Positions 35,480 through 48,522 of a stretch of DNA of 64,000 nucleotides are shown here, piece after piece; within the stretch, counting starts at the first letter, position 1, and the number at the start of each line of letters is the position of its first letter. Position numbers and translations under genes: made by a program. Below the pieces are notes generated by a model. It was given only the letters and a program-made list of their open reading frames with translations, was not told the DNA's origin and ran no database searches. This DNA comes from Mesorhizobium sp. GTDB taxonomy: Bacteria > Pseudomonadota > Alphaproteobacteria > Rhizobiales > Rhizobiaceae. The stretch spans positions 1-64,000 of the forward strand of contig SAJS01000001.1 of assembly GCA_004017535.1 (NCBI GenBank), given 5' to 3'.

Positions 35480-35571
35480 CAGAGCTCTCCTCAATGCTCG
35501 CCCCCCGATCCGCTACTTAGCAGGTGGGTGGGACAAGGCAAGGCGTCAAGCTGGCATAAGGTGTTGATGAC

Positions 35572-35599
35572 GCTTGGGAAGCGGATCGCGCTCCCAAGC
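35572..35599. terminator. Hairpin downstream of dnaJ
   Basis: GCTTGGGA (35572-35579) pairs with TCCCAAGC (35592-35599), with a further GCG/CGC inside. It starts about 24 bases after the dnaJ stop. No T-run follows on the minus strand, so it may protect the 3' end rather than terminate. Confidence 0.4.
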
Positions 35600-35622
35600 C
35601 GTGCGAATGCGGGGCGTGACGA

Positions 35623-36750
35623 TCAGTTTTCGCCAAAAGACTCGAAGAAGTCCTTCATGCGGGCGAAGAAGCCGCTCGACTGAGGCGAGTTGTCCTTCGA
35701 GGAGAGCTGCTCGAACTCTTCCAGCAATTCGCGCTGGCGGCGCGAAAGATTCTGCGGCGTCTCGACCGCCGTCTGGATATAGAGATCGCCGACATTGGGC
35801 TGGCGCAGCACCGGCATGCCCTTGCCCTTGAGGCGGAACTGGCGGCCGTTCTGCGTGCCTTCCGGCACCTTCACCTTGGTCTGCGTGCCGTCGAGCGTGG
35901 TGACCTCGAAGGAGCCGCCAAGGGCGGCTGTCGTCATCGAGATCGGCACCTTGCAATAGAGGTCGGCGCCGTCGCGCTGGAAGAATTCGTGCGGCTTCAC
36001 CGCCAGGAAAATGTAAAGGTCGCCCGACGGTCCGCCGCGCAGGCCGGCCTCGCCCTCATTGGCAAGCCGGATGCGGGTGCCGTCCTCGATGCCGGCCGGG
36101 ATGTTGACTGACAGCGAGCGTTCCTCGGTCACGCGGCCCTGTCCGGCGCATTTCGGGCAAGGGTCCTTGATCGTCTGGCCGCGGCCCTGGCATTGCGGGC
36201 AGGTGCGCTCGATCGAGAAGAAACCTTGCGTGGCGCGCACCTTGCCGTGGCCGTGGCACATCGAGCAGGTCACCGGCTGCGTGCCGGGCTTGGCGCCGCT
36301 GCCGGAGCATTCCGAGCAGGAGATCGAAGCCGGCACGTGGATTTGCGCGGTCTTGCCGGAAAAAGCCTCTTCCAGCGTGATTTCCATGTTGTAGCGCAAG
36401 TCGGCGCCGCGCTCGCGGCCGCCCGACGAGCGGCGCTGCCGACCGCCCATCATGTCACCGAAGATGTCCTCGAAGATGTCCGCGAAGCCGCCGGCGCCGA
36501 AGCCGTGCGCAGCGCCGTTCATGCCGCCCTCGAAGGCGGCGTGGCCGAAGCGATCATAGGCGGCGCGCTTCTGCGGGTCCTTCAGCGTCTCGTAAGCCTC
36601 GTTGATTTCCTTGAATTTGTGCTCGCAGGCATGGTCGCCGGGGTTGCGGTCGGGATGGAACTGCATGGCGAGCTTGCGGAAAGCGCTCTTGAGTTCCTTC
36701 TCGTCGGCGCCTTTTTGCACGCCCAGCGTTTCGTAGAAATCAGCTTTCAT
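35623..36750 (-). CDS. dnaJ: Chaperone protein DnaJ
   Basis: A 375-residue type I J-protein that stimulates DnaK ATPase and delivers unfolded clients. The J-domain holds HPD at residues 32-34. A Gly-rich linker ([20 protein letters not shown]) follows. The zinc domain has four C-X2-C-X-G-X-G repeats: [24 protein letters not shown] and CPKCAGQG. Then comes the client-binding C-terminal domain. It lies downstream of dnaK on the same strand, but a strong terminator separates the two, so dnaJ probably has its own promoter as well. Confidence 0.97.
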   Translation of the reverse strand: MKADFYETLGVQKGADEKELKSAFRKLAMQFHPDRNPGDHACEHKFKEINEAYETLKDPQKRAAYDRFGHAAFEGGMNGAAHGFGAGGFADIFEDIFGDMMGGRQRRSSGGRERGADLRYNMEITLEEAFSGKTAQIHVPASISCSECSGSGAKPGTQPVTCSMCHGHGKVRATQGFFSIERTCPQCQGRGQTIKDPCPKCAGQGRVTEERSLSVNIPAGIEDGTRIRLANEGEAGLRGGPSGDLYIFLAVKPHEFFQRDGADLYCKVPISMTTAALGGSFEVTTLDGTQTKVKVPEGTQNGRQFRLKGKGMPVLRQPNVGDLYIQTAVETPQNLSRRQRELLEEFEQLSSKDNSPQSSGFFARMKDFFESFGEN

Positions 36751-36897
36751 TTTTTCCCGCTGTCCGGATGCTCAATGTCTTCAAGCATTGTTGGCGACGT
36801 CTGCCGGCATGGCCTTGGATTTAGGAGCGATGTTCCCCGGATGCTAGTACCAAGCCGGGGCCCCTCTGGGTTTTTCGTCACTTTTTCGATTGGGGTT

Positions 36898-36930
36898 GCA
36901 AAAAAGCCCGGCTTGCGCCGGGCTTTTTGC
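36898..36930. terminator. Rho-independent terminator after dnaK (bidirectional shape)
   Basis: AGCCCGGC-TTGC-GCCGGGCT is flanked by GCAAAAA on one side and TTTTTGC on the other (36898-36930). It begins about 20 bases past the dnaK stop codon. On the minus strand the hairpin is followed by a run of six T, the classic terminator form. Confidence 0.88.
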
Positions 36931-36950
36931 ATGATCTGCCGTCAGTGGGC

Positions 36951-38867
<1,917 letters not shown>

Positions 38868-38987
38868 TGATCTAGTCTCTCCTCTAAGCAGGCTTTCAGG
38901 ACCCTTCAAAAGGCGTTCCGACGAAAGCCCCTGTTCACAAGAAATCCCGTCCAGGTCACCGGTTCTCGGGGACCGGGACGGCTGGGG

Positions 38988-39019
38988 CGTATATAAGAAC
39001 AGCCGATACGGGGCGCAAG
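38988..39019 (-). promoter_or_regulatory. RpoH (sigma-32) promoter of dnaK
   Basis: On the minus strand CTTG (39019-39016) is followed after 18 bases by CTTATATACG (38997-38988). This agrees at every fixed position with the alphaproteobacterial heat-shock consensus CTTG-N17/18-CYTATNTNNG. It faces dnaK with a leader of about 110 nt. Confidence 0.82.
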
Positions 39020-39294
39020 CATTCTGCGCAAGCTGTTCATTGTCTCCGCAAGGCCTTGGCAGCGATCCGCCGCGCGTTGCGGGCGCGCTCGGCGCGAGCT
39101 CGCGCTATCGCATTGTTCCGAATGGCTTTTTCAGACATGGCGCCGCTGACGGCGCTTGGAGCCGTCGTCCGGCGAGGTCAACGCTCGCCTCGGCAGGCGT
39201 GACTTTCGGTCGCGAAAGGCCGGAAAATCTGCGCCGCGGCGACACTATGCGCATCCGGCGGCAAGGAATGGGGAGCGCCTCGCGTTCGGGCAGA

Positions 39295-39323
39295 ACCCTG
39301 CCGGGCGCGTGGCCCGGCAGGGT
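39295..39323. terminator. Hairpin terminator after the sugar ABC operon
   Basis: ACCCTGCCGGGC (39295-39306) and GCCCGGCAGGGT (39312-39323) form a perfect 12-bp stem with a five-base loop, nine bases downstream of the binding-protein stop on the minus strand. Only a short TTCT follows, so termination may be partial or Rho-assisted. Confidence 0.65.
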
Positions 39324-39332
39324 GTCCTGAGC

Positions 39333-40301
39333 TTAGAGCCCGTTGTCCTTGAGGATCTTGGCGGCGTTCTCCTTGGTGATCCTTTCCGTCGGCAGCGTGA
39401 TGGTCTTCTCGACCTTCTCGCCGTTGAGGAACTTGATCGCTTGGCGCAGGCCCTCGGCGCCCGGCGTGACATAGGTGAAGGTCGCGGTCAGCTCGCCCTT
39501 GTTCACCATCTGCACGCCTTCGTTGGGCAGGCCGTCGATGCCGATGAACTTGATGTCCTTCTCGCGCCCGACATCCTTGGCCGCGAGATAGGCGCCATAG
39601 GCCATCGGATCGTTGTGGCCGTAGACGAGGTCGATCTTCTCGTTGGTCTTCAGCGCGTTGGCCATGATGTTGTAGGCCTGGTCCTGCTTCCAGTCGCCCG
39701 ACTGCTGGTCGAGCAGGTACTTGATGCCCGGCTCCTTGTCGGTGAATTCATGGAAGCCGTCATGGCGGTCGTGCGCCGGCTGGGTGCCCATGCCGCCCCA
39801 GATCTCGACGACATTGCCGGCGGCCTTGCCCTTGCCGCCCAGGAGCTCGACGGCATATTCGCCGGCAGCCCGGCCGATCAGCTTGTTGTCGCCGCCGACG
39901 AACTGCGTATAGTCCTTGGTGTCGACGTTGCGGTCGAGCACGAAGACCGGGATCTTGGCGTCGATCGCCTGCTGCACCACGCCGGTGAGGCCGGCCGATT
40001 CCTTCGGCGACACCAGCAACGCGTCGACCTCCTGCCGGATCAGGTTCTCGACGTCGGCGACCTGCTTCTCTGTCTTGTCCTCGCCATCGGTGATGATCAG
40101 CTCGACCTCGGGATGCTTGGCGGCCTCGGCGATGATGTCCTTGTTGAACTGGGCGCGCCAGGGTTCGATGGTCGTCACCTGCGAGAAGCCGATCTTCCAC
40201 TTCTTGTCCTGGGCAAAGGCATGGTTGCCGGACAGAAGAGCGGTGGTCGTCAGAAGTGCCGCCGCGAAAGTGGCGAGCTTCAGCATTTCACGTCGTGTCA
40301 T
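39333..40301 (-). CDS. Sugar ABC transporter periplasmic binding protein
   Basis: A 322-residue periplasmic binding protein of the ribose/galactofuranose type (Peripla_BP_4). It has a signal peptide (MTRREMLKLATFAAALLTTT, cleavage near AFA-Q at about 30). WKIGFSQVTTIEPWRAQFNK, ITDGEDKTEKQVADVENLIR, DALLVSPKESAGLTGVVQQA, VFVLDRNVDTKDYTQFVGGD and YGHNDPMAYGAYLAAKDVGR resemble YtfQ-like binders. The sugar cannot be read from the sequence. It is the last gene of an ATPase-permease-binding-protein operon. Confidence 0.88.
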   Translation of the reverse strand: MTRREMLKLATFAAALLTTTALLSGNHAFAQDKKWKIGFSQVTTIEPWRAQFNKDIIAEAAKHPEVELIITDGEDKTEKQVADVENLIRQEVDALLVSPKESAGLTGVVQQAIDAKIPVFVLDRNVDTKDYTQFVGGDNKLIGRAAGEYAVELLGGKGKAAGNVVEIWGGMGTQPAHDRHDGFHEFTDKEPGIKYLLDQQSGDWKQDQAYNIMANALKTNEKIDLVYGHNDPMAYGAYLAAKDVGREKDIKFIGIDGLPNEGVQMVNKGELTATFTYVTPGAEGLRQAIKFLNGEKVEKTITLPTERITKENAAKILKDNGL

Positions 40302-40319
40302 GGTCCTGTTTCCTCCGGA

Positions 40320-41611
<1,292 letters not shown>

Positions 41612-41615
<4 letters not shown>

Positions 41616-43195
41616 GCGGCAGGTCTCGCAGTCCTTCTGGGCGCGGCAAGCCGCATGATCGCCTCCTCGCTGGCCTCAGTGCGGGGCAGGATGCCGCGCT
41701 GGCGGCCCTCCGCCATGACCAGGATGCGGTCGGCCAGATGCAGGAGCTCGGGCAGTTCCGAGCTGATCACGACGATCGCCAGCCCGTCGCCGGCGAGCTT
41801 GAAGATGAGGTCGTAGATCTCGCGCTTGGCGCCGACATCGATGCCGCGCGTCGGCTCGTCGAGCAGGAGCACGCGCGGCCGTGTCGCCAGCCATTTGCCG
41901 ATCACCACCTTCTGCTGGTTGCCGCCCGACAGCGTGCCGGCGGCCTGCTCGATGCTCTCGCAGCGTATGCCGAGCGCGCTCACCGCCTCGCGCGCCAGGC
42001 CTTGCTCGCCCGAGCGCGAGCGCAGGCCGAAGCGGGCCAGCGCGCCGACCAGCGGCAGCGCGACATTGTCGGTGATCGAGGCCGTGAGATGCAGGCCTTG
42101 CGTCTTGCGGTCCTCGGTGACCAAGGCAATGCCCAGCCGGCGCGCCTCGCGCGGCGAGCCGATCTCTACCGGCGCGCCGTCGAGCTTGATCTCGCCGCCC
42201 GTGCGGCCGTCGCCGGAGCCGAAGATCGCTTCCAGGATTTCGGTGCGGCCGGAACCCAGCAGCCCCCCTATGCCGAGGATTTCGCCCGCCGAAAGATCGA
42301 AGCTCACGCCCTCGATCACGCTGCGCCAGCCATGCCGGTCCGGCTTCGACAGCGACAGGTCGCTGACCGACAGCACCGCCTTGCCGCCGGCGCCGCGCTG
42401 ATGATCGGAGGACGCCATAAGATCGCGGCCGACCATGGCCGAGATGATGGCGTCTTCGTTCAGCGCCGCCATATCGTTGGTCAGCACGTGACGCCCGTCG
42501 CGCAGCACCGTCACCCGGCTTGCCAGATGCATGACCTCGTCGATGCGGTGCGAGATGTAGACGATGGCGACGCCGCTTGCGGCGAGCTGGCGAATGATGC
42601 GGAACAGTCGCTCGCACTCGACCGGTGACAGCGCCGAGGTCGGTTCGTCCATGATCAGGATGCGCGCCGATTTCGACAGCGCCTTGGCGATCTCCACCAG
42701 CTGCTGCTCGCCGACCCTGAGCCGGCCGACGCGCGCTTCAGGATCGAGCTCGATGCCGAGACGCTGCAACAGCGCTTTTGCCGCGCGGCTGCTCGTCTTG
42801 CGGTCGACGACCAGCCCGACGATCAGCTTTTCGCGGCCGAGGAAGATGTTGTCGGCGACGCTGAGCTCGGGGACGAGGTTGAGTTCCTGGTGGATGATGG
42901 CGATGCCGGCGTCCTCGGCGTCGCGCACACCGGAGAAACGGACCGCCTGGCCGTCGATGGCGACAGTGCCTTCGTAGTCGGTATAGACGCCCGAGAGGAT
43001 CTTCATCAGCGTCGACTTGCCGGCGCCGTTCTCGCCCATCAGCGCATGCACCTCGCCCGCCCTAAGGTCCAGCCTGACATCGGACAGCGCGGTGATGCCG
43101 CCGAACCGCTTGGAAATGCCGGTCGCGCTCAGGACGACGGCGGGACCGGCGGTGGCCGCATTGCCAGCCGTTATGGAATCCGCGCGCTGCTGCAT
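41612..43195 (-). CDS. Sugar ABC transporter ATPase, two nucleotide-binding domains
   Basis: A 527-residue duplicated ATPase like RbsA/MglA. The first domain has GENGAGKSTLMKILSG, LRVGEQQLVEIAKAL and ILIMDEPTSAL. The second has a degenerate Walker A (GGLLGSGRTEILEAIFG), LSGGNQQKVVIGKWLA and VLLLDEPTRGIDVGAKREIY, as usual in the family. It is first in the operon. A LacI operator-like sequence lies 48 bp before its start codon, and the LacI gene is divergent. Sugar specificity is unknown. Confidence 0.93.
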
Positions 43196-43242
43196 GGCAA
43201 AGGACGGCCTCCCTCCGTCGTCTTCGATGCTCGAACGCTAAT

Positions 43243-43256
43243 CTAAACGTTTCGAA
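43243..43256. promoter_or_regulatory. LacI-type operator O1 (ABC operon side)
   Basis: CTAAACGTTTCGAA, centred on the palindrome AAACGTTT with the central CG typical of LacI-family sites. It lies 48 bp upstream of the ABC ATPase start. The same 14 bases recur at 43350-43363. Confidence 0.72.
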
Positions 43257-43349
43257 CGTGTCAAGCGCCTATCTGGCCACTGAGGATTGATGCATTTCAA
43301 TTCTTGCGAAAAAGGCCGGGTTTACGTAGGTTTGGCCAAATAACGGAGG

Positions 43350-43363
43350 CTAAACGTTTCGAA
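43350..43363. promoter_or_regulatory. LacI-type operator O2 (at lacI-family gene start)
   Basis: A second exact copy of CTAAACGTTTCGAA, directly after a GGAGG ribosome site and ending one base before the ATG at 43365. Binding here would block translation initiation or elongation of transcription of the regulator gene. Centre-to-centre distance to O1 is 107 bp, about ten helical turns, allowing looping. Confidence 0.72.
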
Positions 43364-43364
43364 A

Positions 43365-44432
43365 ATGACGGCGTCAGGACGGAAGAAGCAGCGGAAATCC
43401 ACGGCGCCGACCATGCTGCACGTAGCCGAGGCGGCGCGTGTGTCGATTGCCACCGTGTCGGCATTGCTGAACGGCACGGCCACCGTCAGTCCCGAGCTCA
43501 CGCAACGCATCGAGCAGGCGATCCGCGACATCGGCTACAAGCGCAACGCCATCGCCCGCAGCCTGAAGATGGGCACAACGCGCACCATCGGCCTCACCGT
43601 GCCGCACATCACCAACCCGTTCTTCACCGATGTCGTCTCGGTCATCCAGCAGGCCTTCGACCGCGCCGGCTATGCCGTCATGCTGTGCTGCACCGACGAG
43701 GATCTGAACACGCAGGACGAGCAGATACGTCTTTTGCTCGACCGCATGGTCGACGGGCTGATCGTGGCGCGCGTCGGCGATGGCGGCATCCTGAAGAGCA
43801 TCGTCGAGGATGCCAATGTGCCGGTGGTGCTGCTCGACCGTCTCTGCGAAGGCGTCGACACCGACGCGGTGGTGCTGGACAACCAGCGCGCCGTGTTCGA
43901 CGCCGTCACCTATCTGATCCATCTCGGCCATCGCCGCATCGGCTACATCACCGGCACCTCCGACATATCCCCCATGCATGATCGCATGATCGGCTACCGC
44001 GAGGCGCTGCAGGCGGCCGGCCTGCCGGTGGCGGAGGAGCTCATACGCTCCGGCAATTTCCACGAGATCGACGGCTACAACGCCACCATGCAGCTCTTGT
44101 CGCTGCACGACAGGCCGAGCGCGATCTTCTCGGCCAACAACCCGATGGTGATCGGCACGATGAAGGCGATCCGCGACATCGGCCTCTCTTGCCCGGAGGA
44201 CATTTCGGTCGCCTGCTTCGACGACTTTCCCTGGTCCGACGTGTTCGTGCCGCAGCTGACCACCGTGGCGCAGCCGGTGCAGGCGATCGGCGAGCAGGCG
44301 GCGAACCTCCTGCTCGACCGGCTGGCCGGCAACCGCGACGCGCCGCCGCGTAAGCTGGTGCTGAAGGGCCGGCTGATGATCCGCAATTCCTGCCGGCCGC
44401 TGGGCGCGATCGCGCAGAGCGTCAGTGCGTAG
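43365..44432 (+). CDS. LacI-family transcriptional regulator of the sugar importer
   Basis: A 355-residue LacI-type repressor. The HTH is MLHVAEAARVSIATVSALLN followed by GTATVSPELTQRIEQAIRDI and the hinge helix GYKRNAIARSLKMG. The sugar-binding domain includes IGLTVPHITNPFFTDVVSVI, GHRRIGYITG, RMIGYREALQAAGLP and SVACFDDFPWSDVFVPQLTT. It is divergent from the ABC operon, with two identical operators between and at the genes. The most likely effector is the imported sugar. The ATG at 43365 follows GGAGG. Its 3' end overlaps the convergent phosphatase gene by 11 bp. Confidence 0.92.
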   Translation: MTASGRKKQRKSTAPTMLHVAEAARVSIATVSALLNGTATVSPELTQRIEQAIRDIGYKRNAIARSLKMGTTRTIGLTVPHITNPFFTDVVSVIQQAFDRAGYAVMLCCTDEDLNTQDEQIRLLLDRMVDGLIVARVGDGGILKSIVEDANVPVVLLDRLCEGVDTDAVVLDNQRAVFDAVTYLIHLGHRRIGYITGTSDISPMHDRMIGYREALQAAGLPVAEELIRSGNFHEIDGYNATMQLLSLHDRPSAIFSANNPMVIGTMKAIRDIGLSCPEDISVACFDDFPWSDVFVPQLTTVAQPVQAIGEQAANLLLDRLAGNRDAPPRKLVLKGRLMIRNSCRPLGAIAQSVSA

Positions 44433-45222
44433 GTTCGAAGGCCTCCGCGCACAGCGCCTGCAATCTCGGGAAGATGCGGCTGCCGCCGGTGATCACCTGC
44501 GTGCCCTGGTCGAGCGCCGTCTTCGGATCCGCTCTGAGCACCGTGCCGCCGGCCTCTTCGACCAGCAGCATGCCGGCGAGGCAGTCCCAGGCGTTCATGT
44601 GCTCCTCGGCATAGCCGAGCAGCCGGCCGGACGCCGCATAGGCAAGCATCAGCGCTCCGGAAGCATTGCGGTAGAAGACGCCGCCCTCCGCCACGATCAG
44701 GCTGATCAGAATGACGACGTTCTTGGTCGAGGTGCGGTTGGAAAGCCCGGTGCCGACCGCGCCCTCGGAAAGCGACGCCGCATTGCTGGCCTTGATCGGC
44801 TTGCCGTTGAGGAAGGCGCCGCCGCCCAGCCGGCCGTAAAACGTCTCGTCGGTCGAGGGTTCATGGATGACGCCGACCACCGTCTCGCCGTCCCTGGCGC
44901 AGGCGATCACCACGCACCAGGCGGGAATGCCGCGCACGAAATTGGCGGTACCGTCGATCGGGTCGATCACCCAGACATGGCCGGTCATTCCGATCACTGC
45001 CGCGTGCTCTTCGCCGACGATGCCGTCTTGCGGGTAGGCCTCGGCGATCGCCGCGCGGATGAACAGCTCGACCTCGCGGTCGGCTTCCGAAACCAGGTCC
45101 TGGTGGCCCTTGCTCTCGACGGTCAGATTGTCGAGGTCGCGGAAATATTTGAGCCCCAGCTCGCCGGCGCGCCGCGCCAGGTCGATGGCAAAATGCATAC
45201 GGTCGTCAAGATCTTTGGTCAC
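44422..45222 (-). CDS. Inositol monophosphatase family protein
   Basis: A 266-residue Mg2+-dependent phosphatase. The metal motifs are present: SEADREVE, GEEHA (Glu ligand), WVIDPIDGTANFVRGIPAW (the DPIDGT signature) and EHMNAWDCLAGMLLVEEAGG (W-D-A-G). Family substrates include inositol phosphate, sugar phosphates and PAP. Its location next to a sugar importer and its regulator suggests a sugar-linked phosphate, but the gene is on the opposite strand and not in that operon. Start 45222 is used; an ATG at 45198 is a possible alternative. Confidence 0.9.
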   Translation of the reverse strand: MTKDLDDRMHFAIDLARRAGELGLKYFRDLDNLTVESKGHQDLVSEADREVELFIRAAIAEAYPQDGIVGEEHAAVIGMTGHVWVIDPIDGTANFVRGIPAWCVVIACARDGETVVGVIHEPSTDETFYGRLGGGAFLNGKPIKASNAASLSEGAVGTGLSNRTSTKNVVILISLIVAEGGVFYRNASGALMLAYAASGRLLGYAEEHMNAWDCLAGMLLVEEAGGTVLRADPKTALDQGTQVITGGSRIFPRLQALCAEAFEPTH

Positions 45223-45296
45223 CGGGGACTCTTGGCTGGGAGGGACATCTGCGCGCCCTTAACAGACCAATGTGTCAGGCAAAAGTGACTGCGCGA

Positions 45297-46295
45297 TCAT
45301 GCCGCCTTCGACATCGATTTGTGTACATCGGCGAGAATCTCGTAGGAGCGGACGCGTGCCGCGTGATCGAAGATCTGCGCCGTCACCATCAATTCGTCTG
45401 CGCCGGTGCGGCGGATGAAGGCGTCGATTCCCTGGCGCACCGTCTCCGGCGAACCGACGACGGCGCAGGACAGCGCCTGGGCAAGCATGCTCTTCGCCAT
45501 GGGGTCGAGATCGCGGTCGTAATTCTCGACCGGCGGTGGCAATTGCCCGGGCCTGCCGCTGCGCAGATTGACGAAGGCCTGCTGCAGCGAGCTGAACAAC
45601 AGCTTCGCCTCGGCGTCCGTCGGCGCGGCGGAGACATTGAGGCCGAGCATGACATAGGGCTTGTCGAGCTGCGCGGAGGGCTGGAAGCGTGTTCGATAAA
45701 CCTCCAGCGCGTGGTCGAGCTCGGCCGGCGCGAAATGCGAGGCGAAGGCGTAGGGCAGGCCGAGAAGTGCTGCGAGCTGCGCGCCATAAAGGCTGGAGCC
45801 GAGGATCCAGACCGGCACCGTCTGGCCTTCGCCCGGCACGGCGCGGATGCGCTGGCCTTCCTCGGCCGGGTGGAAGTAGCCCATCAGCTCGACCACGTCC
45901 TGCGGGAAATTGTCGGCGGACTCCAGGTTGCGGCGCAGCGCCCGCGCGGTCAGCATGTCGGTGCCCGGCGCGCGGCCGAGGCCGAGGTCGATGCGGCCGG
46001 GAAAAAGTGCCGCCAGCGTGCCGAACTGCTCGGCGATCACCAGCGGCGCATGGTTGGGCAGCATGATGCCGCCAGCGCCGACGCGGATCGATTTGGTGCC
46101 GCCGGCGACATGCGCGATCACGACGGATGTCGCGGCGCTCGCGATGCCCGGCATGTTGTGGTGCTCGGCCAGCCAGTAGCGCTTGTAGCCCAGGCGCTCG
46201 GCATGGCGGGCAAGGTCGAGCGAATTGGCGAGCGACTGCGAAGCGGTGCTGCCTTGCGTGATCGGCGACAGGTCGAGAACCGAAAGGGCGGTCAT
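45297..46295 (-). CDS. LLM-class flavin-dependent oxidoreductase
   Basis: A 332-residue luciferase-like monooxygenase of the YhbW/MsnO8 group: [60 protein letters not shown] and [17 protein letters not shown]. It uses reduced FMN and oxygen to oxidise an unknown small molecule. It starts three bases after the N-acetyltransferase stop on the same strand, so the two are co-transcribed. Confidence 0.88.
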   Translation of the reverse strand: MTALSVLDLSPITQGSTASQSLANSLDLARHAERLGYKRYWLAEHHNMPGIASAATSVVIAHVAGGTKSIRVGAGGIMLPNHAPLVIAEQFGTLAALFPGRIDLGLGRAPGTDMLTARALRRNLESADNFPQDVVELMGYFHPAEEGQRIRAVPGEGQTVPVWILGSSLYGAQLAALLGLPYAFASHFAPAELDHALEVYRTRFQPSAQLDKPYVMLGLNVSAAPTDAEAKLLFSSLQQAFVNLRSGRPGQLPPPVENYDRDLDPMAKSMLAQALSCAVVGSPETVRQGIDAFIRRTGADELMVTAQIFDHAARVRSYEILADVHKSMSKAA

Positions 46296-46298
46296 TGG

Positions 46299-47135
46299 TC
46301 AGGTCTCCACGATGCGTTTTTCCCTGAGCCTCGCCTCCAAGGCGGCGCGGTCGGGAATGACTATGGCGAGCTGGTTCTCCAGCGCGTCGGCGAGCTCGGC
46401 GGCCGTCGCGATCTCGCGCTGCTCGCTGCGGCCGCCGGCATGATGCGTCGACAGCCGGTTGTTGCGCAGCGCGTAGCGCCGGTCGGGCAAAGCGAGCGCG
46501 GCGACAAGCGTCGACAGGAAATGAGAGCTCGGATGCGTCGACAGGAATTGGCTGGCGACCCGGTAGTCGACCTCATAGGCTTGGCTCAGGTCGAAGCGGT
46601 AGAGCGTGCGCCAGTTGTCGGCAGTGGTGGCGCTGCCGATATCGGCCTGCAGGCGGAATTGTCCGCCGGTCTCGACGAGGCGGAAGGTTTCGTTCGGCGT
46701 CGGCTGCTCCAGTCCTGGTTCCACAAGCAGCGGCGCCGTCAGCGTCAGGCCGCCGAAGCCGACATCGGCGATATAAGTGCGGCCGCCAAGCTCGATGCGC
46801 AGCAGCATGTGGCTGCGCGCGGTGACCGCGTCCTCCGGCTGGCCCCACAGCACGCGGGCGGCAAGCCCGCTGACCGTGAAGCCCAGCGCGTCAAGCGCGC
46901 GCATGAAGATCAGATTGTGCTCGAAGCAATAGCCGCCGCGGCCCTCGCGAAAAATCTTGTCCTGCAGTGAAGCGAGGTCGAGGCCGACGGAAACGCCCAT
47001 CAAGGCATCGATGTTCTCGAACGGGATCGCACGCGGATGCGCTGCGTGCAGCGCTTGCAGCGTGGCGAGCGAAGCGTCGGCCGGTCCGCCGTAACCGATG
47101 CGGGCGAAATAGCCACCGAGATCGAAGTCGCTCAT
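46299..47135 (-). CDS. nat: Arylamine N-acetyltransferase
   Basis: A 278-residue NAT that transfers acetyl from acetyl-CoA to arylamines and hydrazines by a cysteine-protease-like triad. The triad is visible: C70 in [12 protein letters not shown]109 in ARSHMLLRI and D124 in [19 protein letters not shown] near residue 40 is also conserved. The length is typical. NAT enzymes of Mesorhizobium loti have been studied experimentally. It lies upstream of an LLM oxidoreductase in the same operon, suggesting a joint role in aromatic or xenobiotic metabolism. Confidence 0.94.
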   Translation of the reverse strand: MSDFDLGGYFARIGYGGPADASLATLQALHAAHPRAIPFENIDALMGVSVGLDLASLQDKIFREGRGGYCFEHNLIFMRALDALGFTVSGLAARVLWGQPEDAVTARSHMLLRIELGGRTYIADVGFGGLTLTAPLLVEPGLEQPTPNETFRLVETGGQFRLQADIGSATTADNWRTLYRFDLSQAYEVDYRVASQFLSTHPSSHFLSTLVAALALPDRRYALRNNRLSTHHAGGRSEQREIATAAELADALENQLAIVIPDRAALEARLREKRIVET

Positions 47136-47222
47136 TCAGGACGGGTCCGGCTTGACCGGTCCGATATAGGCACTGGGCACCGGCGTCGCAAACAATGACC
47201 GGGATTTGAGATTGGGCCAGCC

Positions 47223-48392
47223 TCAGGCTGCTTGATTGTGGTTGTTCTCGGCCGGCTCGTCATCGACGACAGTTGCTTGCTGCGCCGCCAGGAAATTGCC
47301 GAATGGGCTCAGGCTTTCGAAGTGGTCGCAGAAGACCTTGATGACGACCAGCAGCGGCACCGCCATCAGCGCGCCGACGAAGCCCCACAGCCATGACCAG
47401 AAGGCGATGGCGATGAAGATCGCCACGGCGTTGATCTCAAGACGCCGCCCGACCACCATCGGCGTCACGAACTGGCCTTCGATAATGTCGCACAGCACAA
47501 CGAAGGCCGGCGCCAGCAGCGCGTAGGCGATCGTGTCGAAGCTGATCAGCGCAATGACGGCGACGATCAGGACGGTCATCAGCGCGCCGACATAGGGCAG
47601 GAAATTGAGCAATGCCGCCATCGCCCCCCAAACGAGCGGGTTGGGCATGCCGAGCCCCCAGAGGCCCAGCCCGATCACCGTGCCGAGACTGACATTGATG
47701 ATGGAGACCGTGAGCAGATAGTGCGAAATCTCGCGCTCGACGTCATAGACGACGCGCAGCGCCCGCTTCTTCTGCGTCATGCTGGCGAAGGATTGGACGA
47801 TCTTCTCGTAGAACAATGTGCCGGAGGCGAGCAGGAACAGCGACAGCACGAAGACGATGGTGATCGCGGTGCCTGCTTCCAGGATGTTGCTGGCCGCGGT
47901 GGAGAGGATGCCGGAAGGCGCCACCGCGACCCGCTGCAGGCCGGGTTCCTGCGAGGTCTCGGTCAACGCTTCCAGTTGATGGGCGAGATCCATCATTCGT
48001 TCGAGCGGCCGCTTGAACGGCGCCAGCCGTTCCGTCAACTGCTGGCCGATCGAATAGGAGTTGTTGATGAGCTCGATGACCGGTCCGCTGAGCAGATAAC
48101 CGGCGGCGGCGAAGATGAAGATCGACAGCAGCACCAAAAGCGTTGCCGAGACCACCTCCGGAATCCCGTGCTTTCTCAGAAGGCGCACGATCGGCGTCAG
48201 TGTCAGCGCCAGCAGGAAGGCAAGCATCACCGGCATGAAGAAGGCGCGGGCGAAGTAAAGCGCCGCCGCCGTCATCAGAATGAAGATCCCGATCACCAGC
48301 GACCGCATGAGGCGCATGTCTGCCCTGGCATCGGCACGCGGATCAGGGCTTTCGGCAGCGCTTGCGCCCGAAGCGATCTGTTCGGCTTCCAT
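47223..48392 (-). CDS. AI-2E family (PerM/UPF0118) transporter
   Basis: A 389-residue membrane protein with about eight helices. The N-terminal pair (LVIGIFILMTAAALYFARAF, FMPVMLAFLLALTLTPIVRL), a long amphipathic middle, and the C-terminal block GLGLWGLGMPNPLVWGAMAA, NFLPYVGALMTVLIVAVIAL, IEGQFVTPMVVGRRLEINAV and FWSWLWGFVGALMAVPLLVV identify the AI-2E/PerM family. Family members exchange small solutes, in some cases autoinducer-2 or Na+/H+. I use the ATG at 48392 (MEAEQIASG) after a GGGAA site; the longer frame to 48494 is probably untranslated. Confidence 0.88.
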   Translation of the reverse strand: MEAEQIASGASAAESPDPRADARADMRLMRSLVIGIFILMTAAALYFARAFFMPVMLAFLLALTLTPIVRLLRKHGIPEVVSATLLVLLSIFIFAAAGYLLSGPVIELINNSYSIGQQLTERLAPFKRPLERMMDLAHQLEALTETSQEPGLQRVAVAPSGILSTAASNILEAGTAITIVFVLSLFLLASGTLFYEKIVQSFASMTQKKRALRVVYDVEREISHYLLTVSIINVSLGTVIGLGLWGLGMPNPLVWGAMAALLNFLPYVGALMTVLIVAVIALISFDTIAYALLAPAFVVLCDIIEGQFVTPMVVGRRLEINAVAIFIAIAFWSWLWGFVGALMAVPLLVVIKVFCDHFESLSPFGNFLAAQQATVVDDEPAENNHNQAA

Positions 48393-48522
48393 CGGTTCCC
48401 TTGCAAGCCGCCAGCCGACAATGAATGCATGGCGGGCCTGTGCCCGAAACGCGGGAGTTCCGGGCAAGGTTCCAAGAACCGGCTTTCCCGGCATCCGCAG
48501 GCCGGTTTCGAGCGGGCCGCTG

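Larger units (their letters stand above)
38868..39332. other. Gene-free stretch upstream of dnaK
   Basis: This 465-bp region holds the dnaK leader (about 110 nt), the RpoH promoter at 38988-39019 and, at its far end, a strong hairpin after the sugar-binding-protein gene (39295-39323). I see no coding frame with credible codon use in 39020-39290. Confidence 0.5.
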
